This document shows, in pieces, positions 18,001 through 20,993 of a DNA stretch of 21,358 nucleotides. The first letter of the stretch is position 1, and each line of letters opens with the position of its first letter. Origin of the DNA: DASVEE01 sp036399695 (GTDB taxonomy: Bacteria > Acidobacteriota > Thermoanaerobaculia > Gp7-AA8). Below the pieces are notes generated by a model. That model ran no database searches. It was not told where the DNA came from and saw only the letters and a program-made list of their open reading frames with translations. A program made the translations under genes and the position numbers. The stretch is taken from assembly GCA_036399695.1 (NCBI GenBank), contig DASWMP010000305.1, forward strand, positions 1 to 21,358. The letters are read 5' to 3'.

Positions 18001-18437
18001 GGACCGTGCAGGAGCTGTACGTGGGTGGCACGTTCGCACTGGCGAAGCTGAAGATCGCCGAGCACCTGAAAGGGGAGTTCAGCCAGTTCGTGCTGCATCC
18101 CAGCCTCATCGACGGCGCGCTGCAGACCGTCGCGGGACTCGTCGGCAGCGGCGGCGTGCAGACGCCTTACCTCCCGTTCGCCCTCGACGAGATCCTCATC
18201 ATCAGGCCGGTGCCGCAGACCTGCTATGCGCTTGCTGAACGCGCTGACGCGCAGGCGGCGAGCCATGCCGGCGTGACGAAGTTCAACATCCTCCTGCTCA
18301 GCGAGCAGGGTGACGTGCTGGTGAAGTTCACGAACCTCTACGTCAGGCCGCTCCCTCGCCCCACCACGAATCGACACTCCATCGCCACTGCCGATGCTGC
18401 TCCCCGTGGGCGCGTCGTCAGCTTAATCGGCGAGTGA
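87..18437 (+). CDS. Trans-AT polyketide synthase subunit (DH-KR-ACP-[KS-DH-KR-ACP]x2-KS-KR-ACP-KS-DH)
   Basis: This 6116-residue modular type I polyketide synthase extends an ACP-bound acyl chain with malonyl units loaded by a separate acyltransferase. No AT domain follows any KS: each KS runs into the flanking linker ending in YPF...W and then directly into DH or KR. Four KS domains (active Cys 1097, 2596, 4086, 5382), four DH (His 72, 1568, 3066, 5841), four KR and four ACP (phosphopantetheine Ser 821, 2328, 3825, 5111, each in GIDS) are seen. Residues 1-35 form a charged helical segment of the kind found at the front of trans-AT subunits, possibly for docking. ATG 87 is chosen for its AGAGAG site, but the frame is open to the edge and starts there with Trp, so a longer protein with an upstream KS cannot be excluded. 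The protein begins and ends within modules, so it must hand over to other subunits. HMG-CoA-synthase starts 33 nt after the stop. Sure of class; product unknown. Confidence 0.95.
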   Translation: MIDFIEYVVAELKSKRLSKTNAVALVKQFWHRSSGPAAAAVIHPLLHRNTSDLTEQRYSSTFGGDEFFLADHRVQVGGSAARKVLPGVVYLEMARAAIEQAWPARPESTVLELRNVVWAQPVVVDGSRQVSIALWATAGEQIEFEIYSQDGEQEIVHCQGVAVPVSEPAAAALNVQQLETQLPGTVEPASVYATCTRMGLLYGPSFQGITSLRRGSGQVLAHLRLPDVVAGKAAGFVLHPSLMDGALQAAVGLLGDDAASEPRVPFALESLRIVSPSTPAMVAWLRFAPGSNAGDAVTKLDIDLCDERGNVCVQLRGFSSRVVTKAIKTISAGSEAEYLLARPVWQASDASSAAVAAIDYAEHDIVLCELPHVDSDALQSLLPHEHCLRFETLQTKSIGQCYGDYGIGCFELVQAILHGKPAGKVLVQIAVADDQEHTVLAGLSGLLRTAALENPQFIGQVILVPSGTTAAGLAPLLRAESARAQTELIRYTQGTRHILGWQEVAATPEAVPVAFKENSVYLITGGLGGVGVLFAKEIVERTQQARVILTGRSTLDAEKQKRLDELSAGSRVTYRQLDLANLEEVTSTIAAIRDEYGQLNGVLHSAGMTADSYILKKGTSDFAEVLGPKVTGTCNLDEATRDVALDFFVVFSALAGVTGNSGQADYAAANGFMDHFAAYRNRLVVAKQRHGLTRAIDWPLWQAGGMRIDAASRELLQQTTGMRPMQTATGINAFHRSLALPYDQLLVVEGELAQTRRAFLGAPAIAAEPPTAQPQPVVAADAESLGEKTEEYLRKQLSGLLKLPAHEIDPRAAMENYGIDSILAMKLTNQLEKTFGSLSKTLFFEYQTIRELAGYFTSAHATQLTSLLMPVAEQRVEVVPPAAPVAAAPSSAPVKGVTSRRAGRQRSAAAAPAAVAKTEAGPIAIVGLSGRYPEAVDVDAYWVNLRDGKDCIVEVPKERWDWREYFSDDRSKTGQHYSKWGGFISGVDEFDPLFFNISPADAELIDPQERLFLQHAWHAVEDAGYTRASLQVPHEGDLPGQVGVYVGLMYTEYQLFGAEASARGRRMGIADSPASIANRVSYALNLHGPSMTIDTMCSSSLSAMHIACQDLKEGRISLALAGGANVSIHPNKYLVLSAGQFISGDGHCQSFGEGGDGYIPGEGVGVVVLKRLADAERDGDHIYGVIRGSALNHGGKTNGYTVPNPQAQASAISRALADAKLDARHISYIEAHGTGTKLGDPIEITALSKAFNQHTKDTGFCLIGSAKSNIGHCESAAGIAGVTKVLLQMQHRQIVPSLHSTQLNPHIDFDKSPFVVNQTLRPWEQPVIDGRALPRIAGISSFGAGGSNAHMLIEEYQAPVRQPVAFAPAVILLSAKTPEQLRQKAIDLLAYVQPRVASIDLVDVAYTLQVGREAMEERLGFVAGTAAELVEKLRAYVAGERGLEDTYQGQVKRNNDTLALFGTDSDLQQAMDRWIGARKVAKLLELWVKGLEVDWSKLYGDARPRRMSLPLYPFARERYWIDVAVAGEGMGKGATAVLHPLLHSNTSDLSEQRYSTTFTGEEFFLADHQVQLGGEASRKVLPGVAYLEMARAAIEHALPAQSDPVVLELLDTVWAQPIVVNEPKQVSIALLASEHDRIDYEVFSQDGDAPVVHCQGRAAVSRTSAPAPLDLEGLRSQMTEGVWDAARLYATCARLGLVYGPSFQGVTAIHQGCNQLLVDLRLPQGLEASANAYVLHPSIVDGALQAAAGLTDGATQTTQPRLPFAIDSLRVVAPCTASMVAWVRYASHSQPGDAVVKLDIDLCDERGNVCAQMRGLSSRVVSVTETPSRSAVADSHRSETRVEDREIVLATPVWQTREPGSPRRDVAEHHIVLCELPNVDTTKLASLLPQSDCVALTADVSMTLAQRYSEYAVACFERIRGLLQRKPQGRLLFQVVAAGDGEQTVYAGLSALLKTAALENPQFAGQLLLVPSSTTTEELAQRLAAEQTQSPDALVRIAEGTRQVFEWQAVAVQDEKPAVAFRDTGVYLITGGFGGLGVLFAQEILRQTAKARVILTGRSPLAADKQARLTGLSGSGRLTYRQLDLGDAEQVKRVIASILYDHGKLNGILHSAGMIADGFILTKTSADFTNVLAPKVTGTFNLDQASRVVGLDFFVLFSSTAGATGSAGQADYATANGFMDHFAAHRNRQVAAKQRHGRTLSVNWPLWQAGGMTIDASTQELLYETTGIRPLQTAAGLDAFHRILPLPHDQMLVVEGNAAKIRRTFLDAPAETAPEVAQPPAIVATTIDAATIEEKTQDYLRRELAALLKMPSQKIDPQAELEEYGIDSILAVKLTNQLEKTFGPLSKTLFFEYRTIHDLAGYFVTQHAAQITALLAPAGQAPAAVVPVTLQTPAAPAKLVSSRRFSRAANTAPTVAPETDAIAIIGLSGRYPEAVDLEAYWANLRDGKDCITEVPKSRWDWREYFSDDRGEAGRHYSKWGGFISGVDEFDPLFFNISPAGAELIDPQERLFLQYAWMAMEDAGYTRTSLQAPHANDLPGQVGVYAGVMYNEYQLFGAESGARGKRLGVPGSTASIANRVSYALDLHGPSVTLDTMCSSSLTAIHFACQDLKLGRTSMAIAGGVNVTIHPNKYLVLSAGQFISSDGHCQSFGEGGDGYIPGEGVGVVILKRLSDAKRDGDHIYGVIRGSALNHGGKTNGYTVPSPQAQASAIGRALTEAHVDARHISYVEAHGTGTTLGDPIEIAALGKAFGQYTQDTGFCLVGSAKSNIGHCESAAGIAGLTKVLLQMQHRQVVPSLHSAQLNPHIDFAKTPFTVNQTLRPWEQPVVDGRPVPRIAGLSSFGAGGSNAHLIIEEYQEPVRQPVATANVAILLSARNGEQLREKAQDLLGYVNARGNSVELAAMAFTLQTGREAMEERLGFVAGSVEQIAEKLQAYLDGEENIEDLWQGHARRTMEVLSLFDTDADLKQAIDRWIAGGKLAKLLELWANGVDVDWSKAYGDSRPPRISMPTYPFAKERYWIDVAAATVTSRNATAVLHPLLHSNTSDLSEQRYSSTFTGEEFFLADHRVQGSAGVAQKILPAVAQLEMARAAIEQAAPAQAEGMSVELRNVVWAEPIVAHSLPADQTRVSIALLPSEQGEIDYEIYSEAGEQDVVHGQGRAVPVRQAQPAALDLTQLAQRMGEGRLAPDALYAACTRMGLLYGPAFQGVSGVHRGNDELLVQLRLPRSVEETAADYVLHPAMLDGALHACVALLDDVSGPRVPFALEALRILAPCGREMTAWVRYSAGSNAADAVVKLDVDLCDTDGNVAVQLRGLSSRVLSRDIGLTAAPEQAFGWLIAAPRWETSVAAIRTGFEPAEHHVVLCELPDVEIAALEAALPRGRFATLQSEPRQTIAERYGAYAVACFERIQTILQAGPQAKVLFQIAVGNREEATILAGLSALLKSAALENPQFIGQLLLVPPHVNAEVLAQHLRAEQSLAADPLVRYDGNARQLLRWHDVPVTGAQPTAAFKDNGVYLITGGLGGLGVLFAKEILARSAHARVILTGRAELAAEKWALLDSLSADAERVAYRQLDLNDLEQVTALVANIGDEYHQLDGILHSAGMTADHFIRRKTISEFTQVLAPKVTGTYNLDHATRDLPLDFFVLFSSVAGALGNLGQADYAAANGFMDHFAAYRNRQVTARQRQGRTLSINWPLWQAGGMGIDPANRELLQQTTGMRPMETATGIEAFHRSLALPYDQTLVVEGNLTQMRRVLAAGRPVPPATSPRPVEAPVTRTKVPVAAGPATLVAKAEDYLRRELSELLKLPAHKIDPRAALENYGIDSILAMKLTNQLEKTFGSLSKTLFFEYHSLAALAGYFVKAHADVLRATFTDDGQRTTDNESAVLPIAATKPPAPARRKKQRFAGASSSQGSQPKEIAIVGLAGRYPQAETLQDFWRNLQHGRDCITEVPSDRWNHDLYFDADPAKRGKSYSKWGGFLADVDKFDPLFFNISPREAAAIDPQERLFLQTAWQTIEDAGYTREALAGGRVGVYVGVMWGQYELFGAESVLRGNSNLTSSSYASVANRVSYFFDFHGPSIALDTMCSSSLTAIHLACEALRKGDLDAAIAGGVNLSIHPYKYLSLSQGKFVATDGRCRSFGEGGDGYVPGEGVGAVLLKPLEDALRDGDQIYAVVRSTALNHGGKTNGYSVPNPNAQADLVRDALSKAQIEPRTLSYIETHGTGTSLGDPIEITGLSKAFEATDEKQFCPIGSVKSNIGHLEAAAGIAAVTKALLQIRHKQLVPSLHAEPGNPNIDFAGTPFYVQTELAEWKRPDTHPRRAGVSSFGAGGSNAHLILEEHASAAGEAEQSASVSPELFVLSARSTDALERYAATMAESLRSASDRSLPGIAYTSQVGRTVMDVRLAIVASDVEELAGKLTRWLATRRSDDTTETEGVFHGDVRQAGQGAAHLIDGVAGQAFLDELLASRDLDKLARLWVLGTAVDWSHMPRYGAPKRVSLPTYPFAKERCWIEPELPLLHAAAASVAAPVKALVVERVEEKQRTYYTPRWIEHALASAEMADAPAGPVLILDTSENLSLALREQLASGLLHRDVVLVTPGTSHQEVAPAIFVIDPEREEQFHQLVATLEERGQLPRVIIHHAADACDLEVSADVERTLRNGAYTLLQLTKALLRSAGAATAQTPLRILSLFSTHAEATAPLSAALGGFLATVTLEHPACQTKLIELRNDGTTTEPGQTGVSVPHHVSADEARILLAEASDANWSAREVLYRRMECADTPVVPPSLTRYVTQLAEASIARQTPLPLKHHGVYLITGGLGGVGLVFAEYLASRYQAKLVLVGRSAPNPRNNEMLLRLQDYGAELLCLQGDVADRAQIEAVVEAAKERFTAIDGVIHAGGVNRDAFILRKSVEEMAAVLAAKVSGTINLDLATRGEPLGCFVLFSSIAGVLGNPGQCDYAFGNCFLDAFAAHRESLRNDELRSGRTLSIDWPLWDGVGMSMPAEELALLEERTGLAPLPAQEGLAYWEDFLRSDLTQGIALYGTPSKIAAALAQRSVQPQSATRPAATPDRTADRARLLAATETYLKALVGEEIKLSPERIGSNDRFESFGIDSVMINHLNATLENDLGPLPKTLFYEHETVADLARFLLQQVPAPLTALLRASEPPAPASEPAPEPVRETAPPPVVIAPLTPRIEQPQPDRHGPLEPIAIIGIHGDYPHSSTADEYWANLREGKDLIDVVPANRWSYESFFNADPKAAADGQIYCKWGGFLDGFDKFDPHFFHISTAEAKVMDPQERLFLQSVWAALEDAGYTRDSLRTRYPKGRSANVGVFVGVTTNSYHLCTPADPARGEFVSPTAMPWSIANRVSYFFDFNGPSLPVDTACSSSSVAIHLACESLRNRECQVAVAGGVNLYLHPSKYQSLCQRRMLSADGKTHSYGAGDDGFVPGEGVGTVILKPLSKAMADGDHIYAVVRASAFDHSGRSNGYSAPNPNSQATLISHTLDKARIHPETIGYVEGHGTGTQLGDSLEIAALTQAFRKQTAKKRFCSIGCVKANIGHSESAAGIAGVAKVLLQLEHGQLAPSIHSEEPNPNIDLDDSPFYLQHGLAGWTASSHPRRALINSFGAGGVNACLLLEEHQTPAAASHDAGPRLFVLSARNEERLRAYVERILARLRRDVAEGRAAALADLCYTLQTGREAMDERLATVVSNVDELIARLDDWSYCGTAADVHRGTLDPRRAAKRSSRNKALLGDHTLGELAARWIAGGEIDWDSLYTGATPRRISAPGYPFARERYWAADTIVPERQTLSASRLHPLVAFNSSTVKEVSFSSSLSDTAFYAVDHKVNDESIFPGAGFLEMACISGNIGGAQKVRRIKDVVWIRPLRFGAGAQQLRTVLRPSGNEIEYEISSFDDDCETVVHSEGRLAFTSGEAEGVAQERVMLETLKAQCARADDGAAFYGRFDELGLHYGPSFRTVQELYVGGTFALAKLKIAEHLKGEFSQFVLHPSLIDGALQTVAGLVGSGGVQTPYLPFALDEILIIRPVPQTCYALAERADAQAASHAGVTKFNILLLSEQGDVLVKFTNLYVRPLPRPTTNRHSIATADAAPRGRVVSLIGE
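213..2654 (+). other. PKS module A, C-terminal half: DH1-KR1-ACP1
   Basis: DH1 is about residues 43-322, opening with HPLLHRNTSD. Catalytic His72 and Asp244 (in DGALQ) are present. KR1 is about 337-760, with NADPH loop TGGLGGVG at 524-531. Lys629, Tyr666 and Asn670 of the catalytic set are present, but the Ser expected 13 residues before the Tyr is Ala653. The other three KRs keep Ser there. Asp at the end of the TAD triplet after HSAGM suggests a B-type KR (D-hydroxyl). ACP1 is about 785-856 with Ser821. The KS of this module must be on the preceding subunit. If KR1 works, the module makes a trans double bond; if not, DH1 has no substrate and a beta-ketone would pass on. Confidence 0.88.
2853..7175 (+). 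other. PKS module B: KS1-DH2-KR2-ACP2
   Basis: KS1 (923-1355 plus flanking region to Trp1520) has Cys1097 in TMCSSS, His1232 in AHGTGT and His1272 in SNIGH, so it is a condensing KS. DH2 (about 1539-1815) has His1568 and Asp1741/Gln1745. KR2 (about 1850-2235) has TGGFGGLG at 2030-2037 with Lys2135, Ser2159, Tyr2172 and Asn2176 all intact. ACP2 carries Ser2328. The full set predicts reduction and dehydration to an alpha,beta-double bond. The DH2-KR2 linker is about ten residues longer than in the sister modules because of the palindrome at 5567-5597. Confidence 0.9.
5567..5597 (+). repeat. REP-like palindrome inside the PKS coding sequence
   Basis: GCGGTGGC (5577-5584) and GCCACCGC (5590-5597) form a perfect 8-bp stem around the loop GGACA. 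The preceding tail ATCTCGGAGTGC (5567-5578) overlaps the stem. Bases 5567-5584 are the exact reverse complement of 11-28. It is translated in frame as part of the DH2-KR2 linker, residues about 1824-1841, rich in Ser, Thr, Arg and Glu. The equivalent linkers of the sister modules lack it and are about ten residues shorter. Confidence 0.75.
7350..11666 (+). other. PKS module C: KS2-DH3-KR3-ACP3
   Basis: KS2 starts near residue 2422 and has Cys2596, His2731 and His2771. Its linker ends in YPF at 3011. It is very close to KS1. DH3 (about 3037-3320) has His3066 and Asp3243/His3247, but the usual LPG after the catalytic His reads LPA (Pro3080-Ala3081). KR3 (about 3340-3770) has TGGLGGLG at 3520-3527 with Lys3626, Ser3650 and Tyr3663. 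ACP3 carries Ser3825. It is predicted to make a double bond provided the Gly-to-Ala change in DH3 is tolerated. Confidence 0.9.
11703..11730 (+). repeat. Heptamer tandem repeat in the ACP3-KS3 linker
   Basis: Four 7-base units run ACGGACG, ACGGGCA, ACGGACA, ACGGACA, followed by a partial ACG. They encode part of the low-complexity linker (DDGQRTTDN) between ACP3 and KS3. Three units equal seven codons, so copy changes in threes keep the frame. It lies where homology between the module copies ends. Confidence 0.55.
11841..15527 (+). other. PKS module D: KS3-KR4-ACP4 (no DH)
   Basis: KS3 starts near residue 3919, with Cys4086, His4221 (THGTGT) and His4260. It differs clearly from KS1/KS2, lacking the roughly nine-residue PH..DLPGQ stretch before VGVYVG. 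After YPF at 4503 there is no DH; KR4 begins near 4545 with TGGLGGVG at 4814-4821, Ser4943, Tyr4956 and Asn4960. The NRD triplet after HAGGV fits a B-type KR. ACP4 carries Ser5111. The module should leave a D-configured beta-hydroxyl. KS-KR-ACP followed by KS-DH at a subunit end is the layout of the first half of dehydrating bimodules known from bacillaene and difficidin synthases. Confidence 0.9.
14292..14313 (+). repeat. Second palindrome inside the PKS gene (KR4 structural half)
   Basis: GGACAGA (14292-14298) and TCTGTCC (14307-14313) pair perfectly around an 8-nt loop. It encodes part of a Thr/Gly/Val-rich stretch (EPGQTGVSV) in the non-catalytic half of KR4, about residues 4733-4745. The sequence is unrelated to the 5567-5597 element apart from GGACA in the stem, which also occurs in the palindromes at 19762 and 19871. 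Confidence 0.45.
15702..18437 (+). other. PKS module E, N-terminal part: KS4-DH4, module split at the subunit end
   Basis: KS4 starts near residue 5206 and is the most divergent KS (IHGDYPH opening, TACSSSS around Cys5382, GHGTGT with His5517, KANIGH with His5557). All three catalytic residues remain, so it is not a non-elongating KS0 by that criterion. DH4 (about 5812-6090) is of a different subtype from DH1-3: His5841 is followed by a compact motif with Pro at +9 (HKVNDESIFP, Asp in place of the usual Gly), and Asp6009/Gln6013 are present. The protein ends some 20 residues after the DH core without ACP or KR. Those must come from another subunit not in the window. Confidence 0.88.
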
Positions 18438-18459
18438 TTTCAAAGAAAAAAACAACATC

Positions 18460-18464
18460 GAGGA
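18460..18464 (+). promoter_or_regulatory. Ribosome binding site of the HMG-CoA-synthase-like gene
   Basis: GAGGA at 18460-18464 lies five bases before ATG 18470. It decides this start over an in-frame GTG at 18434 that overlaps the PKS stop and would add 12 residues rich in Lys and Thr that do not look like the family N-terminus. Confidence 0.7.
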
Positions 18465-18469
18465 CACAT

Positions 18470-19729
18470 ATGACACTGGTCGGAATTGAAGCGATGAATG
18501 CCTTTGCCGGGACCGCGTACGTCGACGTCGAAGAGCTTGCGGGACACCGGAAGCTCGACAGGACGCGTTTTGCGAACCTGCTCATGAAACAGAAAACCGT
18601 TCCTCTGCCGTACGAGGACCCGATCACGTACGGCATCAACGCCGCCCGGCCGCTGATCGACGCCATGACCCCCGAGGACCGGGACCGGATCGAGATGGTT
18701 ATCAGTTGCACCGAGTCGTCGTTCGACTTCGGGAAATCGATGAGCACCTACTTTCACAAGCTGCTGGGGCTCAACCGCAACTGCCGCCTCTTCGAACTGA
18801 AGAACGCCTGCTACTCCGGCGTCGCCGGCCTGCAGATGGCCATCAACTTCGTTCTCTCCCAGGCCTCGCCCGGCGCAAAGGCGCTCGTCATCGCCACCGA
18901 CGTCTCCCGCTTCATGCTCGTCGAGGGCGGCGAAGCGATGACGCTCGAATGGTCGTTCCTCGAGCCGAGCAGCGGCGCCGGCGCCGTGGCCATGATCGTC
19001 AGCGACGAGCCGCACGTCTTTCAGATCGACGTCGGCGCCAACGGTTACTACGGTTACGAGGTGATGGACACCTGCCGGCCGGTGGCCGACGGCGACGCCG
19101 GCGACTCCGACCTCTCGCTGCTCAGCTACCTAGACTGCTGCGACAACGCCTTCCGCGAGTACGCAAAGCGCGTCGAGGGAGCGGACTTTGCGAAAACGTT
19201 CGCCTACCTGGCCATGCACACGCCGTTCGGCGGCATGGTCAAAGGCGCGCACCGCGACATCATGCGCAAGGTCGTCAAAGCAAATCCGAAAGAGATCGAA
19301 GCCGACTTCGAGCGCCGCGTCATGCCCGGCATCAACTACTGCCAGCGCGTCGGCAACATCATGGGCGCCACGACGATGCTCTCCCTCCTCAGCACCATCG
19401 AGCATGGCGACTTCTCGACGCCCCAGCGCGTCGGCTGCTTCTCCTACGGGTCGGGCTGCTGCTCCGAGTTCTTCAGCGGCGTCGTCACCAGCGACGGCCA
19501 GCAGCGCGTCCGCGCCATGCGCGTCAAAGAACAACTCGACAAACGCCACCGCCTCTCGATGGCCGAGTACGACCGCCTGCTGGCCAACAACCACTCCGTG
19601 AAGTTCGGCACCCGCAACGTAGTCCTCGACGGCGGCTTCATCCCCCAGGCGCGCGGGGCGCAAGGCAACCAGACCGTCTTCCTGACGGAGATCCGCGAGT
19701 TCCAGCGCCAGTACGCCGCCGGGCATTGA
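18470..19729 (+). CDS. HMG-CoA-synthase homologue for polyketide beta-branching (PksG/CurD type)
   Basis: This 419-residue cytosolic enzyme belongs to the HMG-ACP synthase family that joins acetyl from a donor ACP to the beta-keto group of a chain on a PKS ACP, giving a hydroxymethylglutaryl-like branch. The sequence shows the family opening VGIEAMN. It has the acid/base Glu82 in CTESS, the nucleophile Cys114 in NACYSG, and His250 in HTPFGG. Length is typical of the family. It starts 33 nt after the PKS stop on the same strand with its own GAGGA site, so it is almost certainly cotranscribed with the PKS. The donor ACP, decarboxylating KS and the two enoyl-CoA-hydratase-like enzymes that normally accompany it are not in the window, and none of the four ACPs here is a tandem of the kind often used at beta-branch sites. 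The branch is therefore probably installed on another subunit. A primary-metabolism HMG-CoA synthase is unlikely given the context. Confidence 0.93.
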   Translation: MTLVGIEAMNAFAGTAYVDVEELAGHRKLDRTRFANLLMKQKTVPLPYEDPITYGINAARPLIDAMTPEDRDRIEMVISCTESSFDFGKSMSTYFHKLLGLNRNCRLFELKNACYSGVAGLQMAINFVLSQASPGAKALVIATDVSRFMLVEGGEAMTLEWSFLEPSSGAGAVAMIVSDEPHVFQIDVGANGYYGYEVMDTCRPVADGDAGDSDLSLLSYLDCCDNAFREYAKRVEGADFAKTFAYLAMHTPFGGMVKGAHRDIMRKVVKANPKEIEADFERRVMPGINYCQRVGNIMGATTMLSLLSTIEHGDFSTPQRVGCFSYGSGCCSEFFSGVVTSDGQQRVRAMRVKEQLDKRHRLSMAEYDRLLANNHSVKFGTRNVVLDGGFIPQARGAQGNQTVFLTEIREFQRQYAAGH

Positions 19730-19761
19730 GCCCATCGCAACGCCAGTCCTGTGAAGGAAGC

Positions 19762-19796
19762 TGGAGGACGGACAATCCTGTCCCTCACGCGAGAAA
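19762..19796 (+). repeat. REP-like palindrome, left arm of an inverted pair
   Basis: The 35 bases match the reverse complement of 19871-19905 with a single mismatch at 19784. The arm is itself a hairpin: GACGGACA (19767-19774), loop ATCC, TGTCCCTC (19779-19786), with one mismatch. It lies 33 nt after the HMG-CoA-synthase stop. No T-run follows, so it is not a classical intrinsic terminator, though the structure could slow transcription or protect the mRNA end. Confidence 0.8.
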
Positions 19797-19870
19797 GTAG
19801 CCTCGAAGCGAATTGTCATTCCCGCAAAAGTCTTGATGGACGTCTAGGGCAGAGCAGCGTGGTCGCGCCA

Positions 19871-19905
19871 TTTCTCGCGTGACGGACAGGATTGTCCGTC
19901 CTCCA
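19871..19905 (-). repeat. REP-like palindrome, right arm of an inverted pair
   Basis: This is the inverted partner of 19762-19796, 74 nt away. Internally GACGGACA (19881-19888), loop GGAT, and TGTCCGTC (19893-19900) form a perfect 8-bp stem. Two REP-like units facing each other resemble a BIME arrangement. The rest of the 226-nt gap between HMG-CoA synthase and the membrane protein holds no gene that I can see. Confidence 0.8.
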
Positions 19906-19955
19906 CTACAGCCGCGCACCATGCCGCGCCCCATCGGTGCCATACTCCCCGCATC

Positions 19956-20708
19956 ATGACAACTGACGCGAGCGTCCCCTCTTCGCAGGAGACTTTCCTT
20001 GTGCGCGTGGGAGGGCTCTCGCTGATCGCCGGTGCCGTCGCCTTCATGGGCGTCTTTGCGTATCTCGCGGCAAAGTTCAATTACCCGGAAGTGCTCGACG
20101 GCCGCGCCACCGACGTCCTGCCCGCGCTGCTGGCCACCGGCGATGCCGGACGCGCCGTCTGGGCGCTCTACGCCCTCCTTCCGCTGCTCTGGCTACCCGC
20201 GGCCGTCGGCGCCTTCCACGCGCTGCGCGCGCGAAGCGAAGGGACGATGCGTCTGGCCACCATCTTCGCTGCCATCTCCTCGCTGGCCATGATCCTCGGC
20301 CTCATGCGCTGGCCCAGCTTTCATTGGTCGCTGGCCCGCGCCTGGGCCGCCGATCCCACGCTTCATCCGACCTTGAATGCCCTCTTCGACGCCACGAACC
20401 TCTACCTCGGCAACTACATCGGGGAGTTCCTCGGAGAGCTCAGCATCAGCGCGTTCTTCCTGCTCGCCGCCGCGGCCATGCTCAAACGCGACAGCCGCTT
20501 CCCCCGATGGATCGCCATCCTCGGCATGATCACAGGCGCCGCCGGCATGATCGGCATGTTCCGCAACGTCACGCCGGCCGTAACGCCCATCGCGGAAGTG
20601 AACAACTACCTCCTCCCGCTCTGGATGATCGTCTTCGGCGTCGCCTTGCTCCGCTATACCCGGAAGGCGCCGATGCTCGTGACGACTGCGGCACCGGCTG
20701 TGGCGTAG
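19956..20708 (+). CDS. Six-helix membrane protein, possibly DUF4386-like
   Basis: The 250-residue protein has six likely membrane helices, at about residues 17-40, 68-90, 98-118, 150-176, 184-203 and 214-233. They are separated by short loops, with a short polar N-terminus and no signal peptide. The NLYLGNYIGEFLGE stretch at 148-161 and the overall layout recall the DUF4386 family, whose function is unknown; the assignment is from memory and tentative. ATG 19956 is the first plausible start. There is no good Shine-Dalgarno site, and CATACT at 19941-19946 could be a -10 box giving a very short leader. It is separated from the PKS operon by the inverted palindromes and is probably not part of the biosynthetic cluster. 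No motif suggests a polyketide exporter. Confidence 0.8.
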   Translation: MTTDASVPSSQETFLVRVGGLSLIAGAVAFMGVFAYLAAKFNYPEVLDGRATDVLPALLATGDAGRAVWALYALLPLLWLPAAVGAFHALRARSEGTMRLATIFAAISSLAMILGLMRWPSFHWSLARAWAADPTLHPTLNALFDATNLYLGNYIGEFLGELSISAFFLLAAAAMLKRDSRFPRWIAILGMITGAAGMIGMFRNVTPAVTPIAEVNNYLLPLWMIVFGVALLRYTRKAPMLVTTAAPAVA

Positions 20709-20765
20709 TCAGCCGCTCAACATCACTGACCTTGCGCCACCATCTGATCTGCCCTCCGGGTAACG

Positions 20766-20771
20766 TAGAAT
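20766..20771 (+). promoter_or_regulatory. Possible -10 box of a leaderless antitoxin transcript
   Basis: TAGAAT ends six bases before the GTG start of the antitoxin, the distance expected if transcription begins at the start codon. No Shine-Dalgarno site and no well-spaced -35 box are visible, so this is weak. Confidence 0.25.
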
Positions 20772-20777
20772 CCTCGC

Positions 20778-20993
20778 GTGAAAGACTTTTCACGGTTGCT
20801 CGAACTTCCTGCCGGCGAACGACTCGAACTCGTGGAGGCACTGTGGGACAGTCTCGTCGAAGTTCCGGAGGCCGTGCCAGTGAGCGATGACGTCCGCGCA
20901 GAGCTCGACCGGCGGCTGGCCGTGTACTACGCCGATCCTTCGTCCGCTCGTCCGTGGGATGAAATCAGGGACGAGTTGTTCGGCGTGAAATGA
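20778..20993 (+). CDS. Addiction-module antitoxin (putative addiction module component family)
   Basis: This 71-residue acidic protein matches the small antitoxin family usually listed as 'addiction module component' (Unstab_antitox type). It has a helical N-terminus with LLELPAGERLELVEALWDSL, then a Pro-rich stretch, then LDRRLAVYYADPSSARPWDEI. In such systems it binds and neutralises a RelE/ParE-type toxin encoded just downstream. GTG 20778 is taken as the start because the family begins with a short lead before the LP.ERL helix. Its stop overlaps the toxin start in an ATGA (20990-20993), typical of translational coupling. The reading frame is intact although the toxin is broken. Confidence 0.85.
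   Translation: MKDFSRLLELPAGERLELVEALWDSLVEVPEAVPVSDDVRAELDRRLAVYYADPSSARPWDEIRDELFGVK

Noticed and set aside
18434..18470. GTG 18434 as the start of the HMG-CoA-synthase gene
   Set aside because: It has no ribosome binding site and adds residues foreign to the family. ATG 18470 has GAGGA at good spacing.
19762..19905. Rho-independent terminator for the PKS operon
   Set aside because: The stems lack a following T-run, and the arrangement is better described as paired REP-like palindromes.
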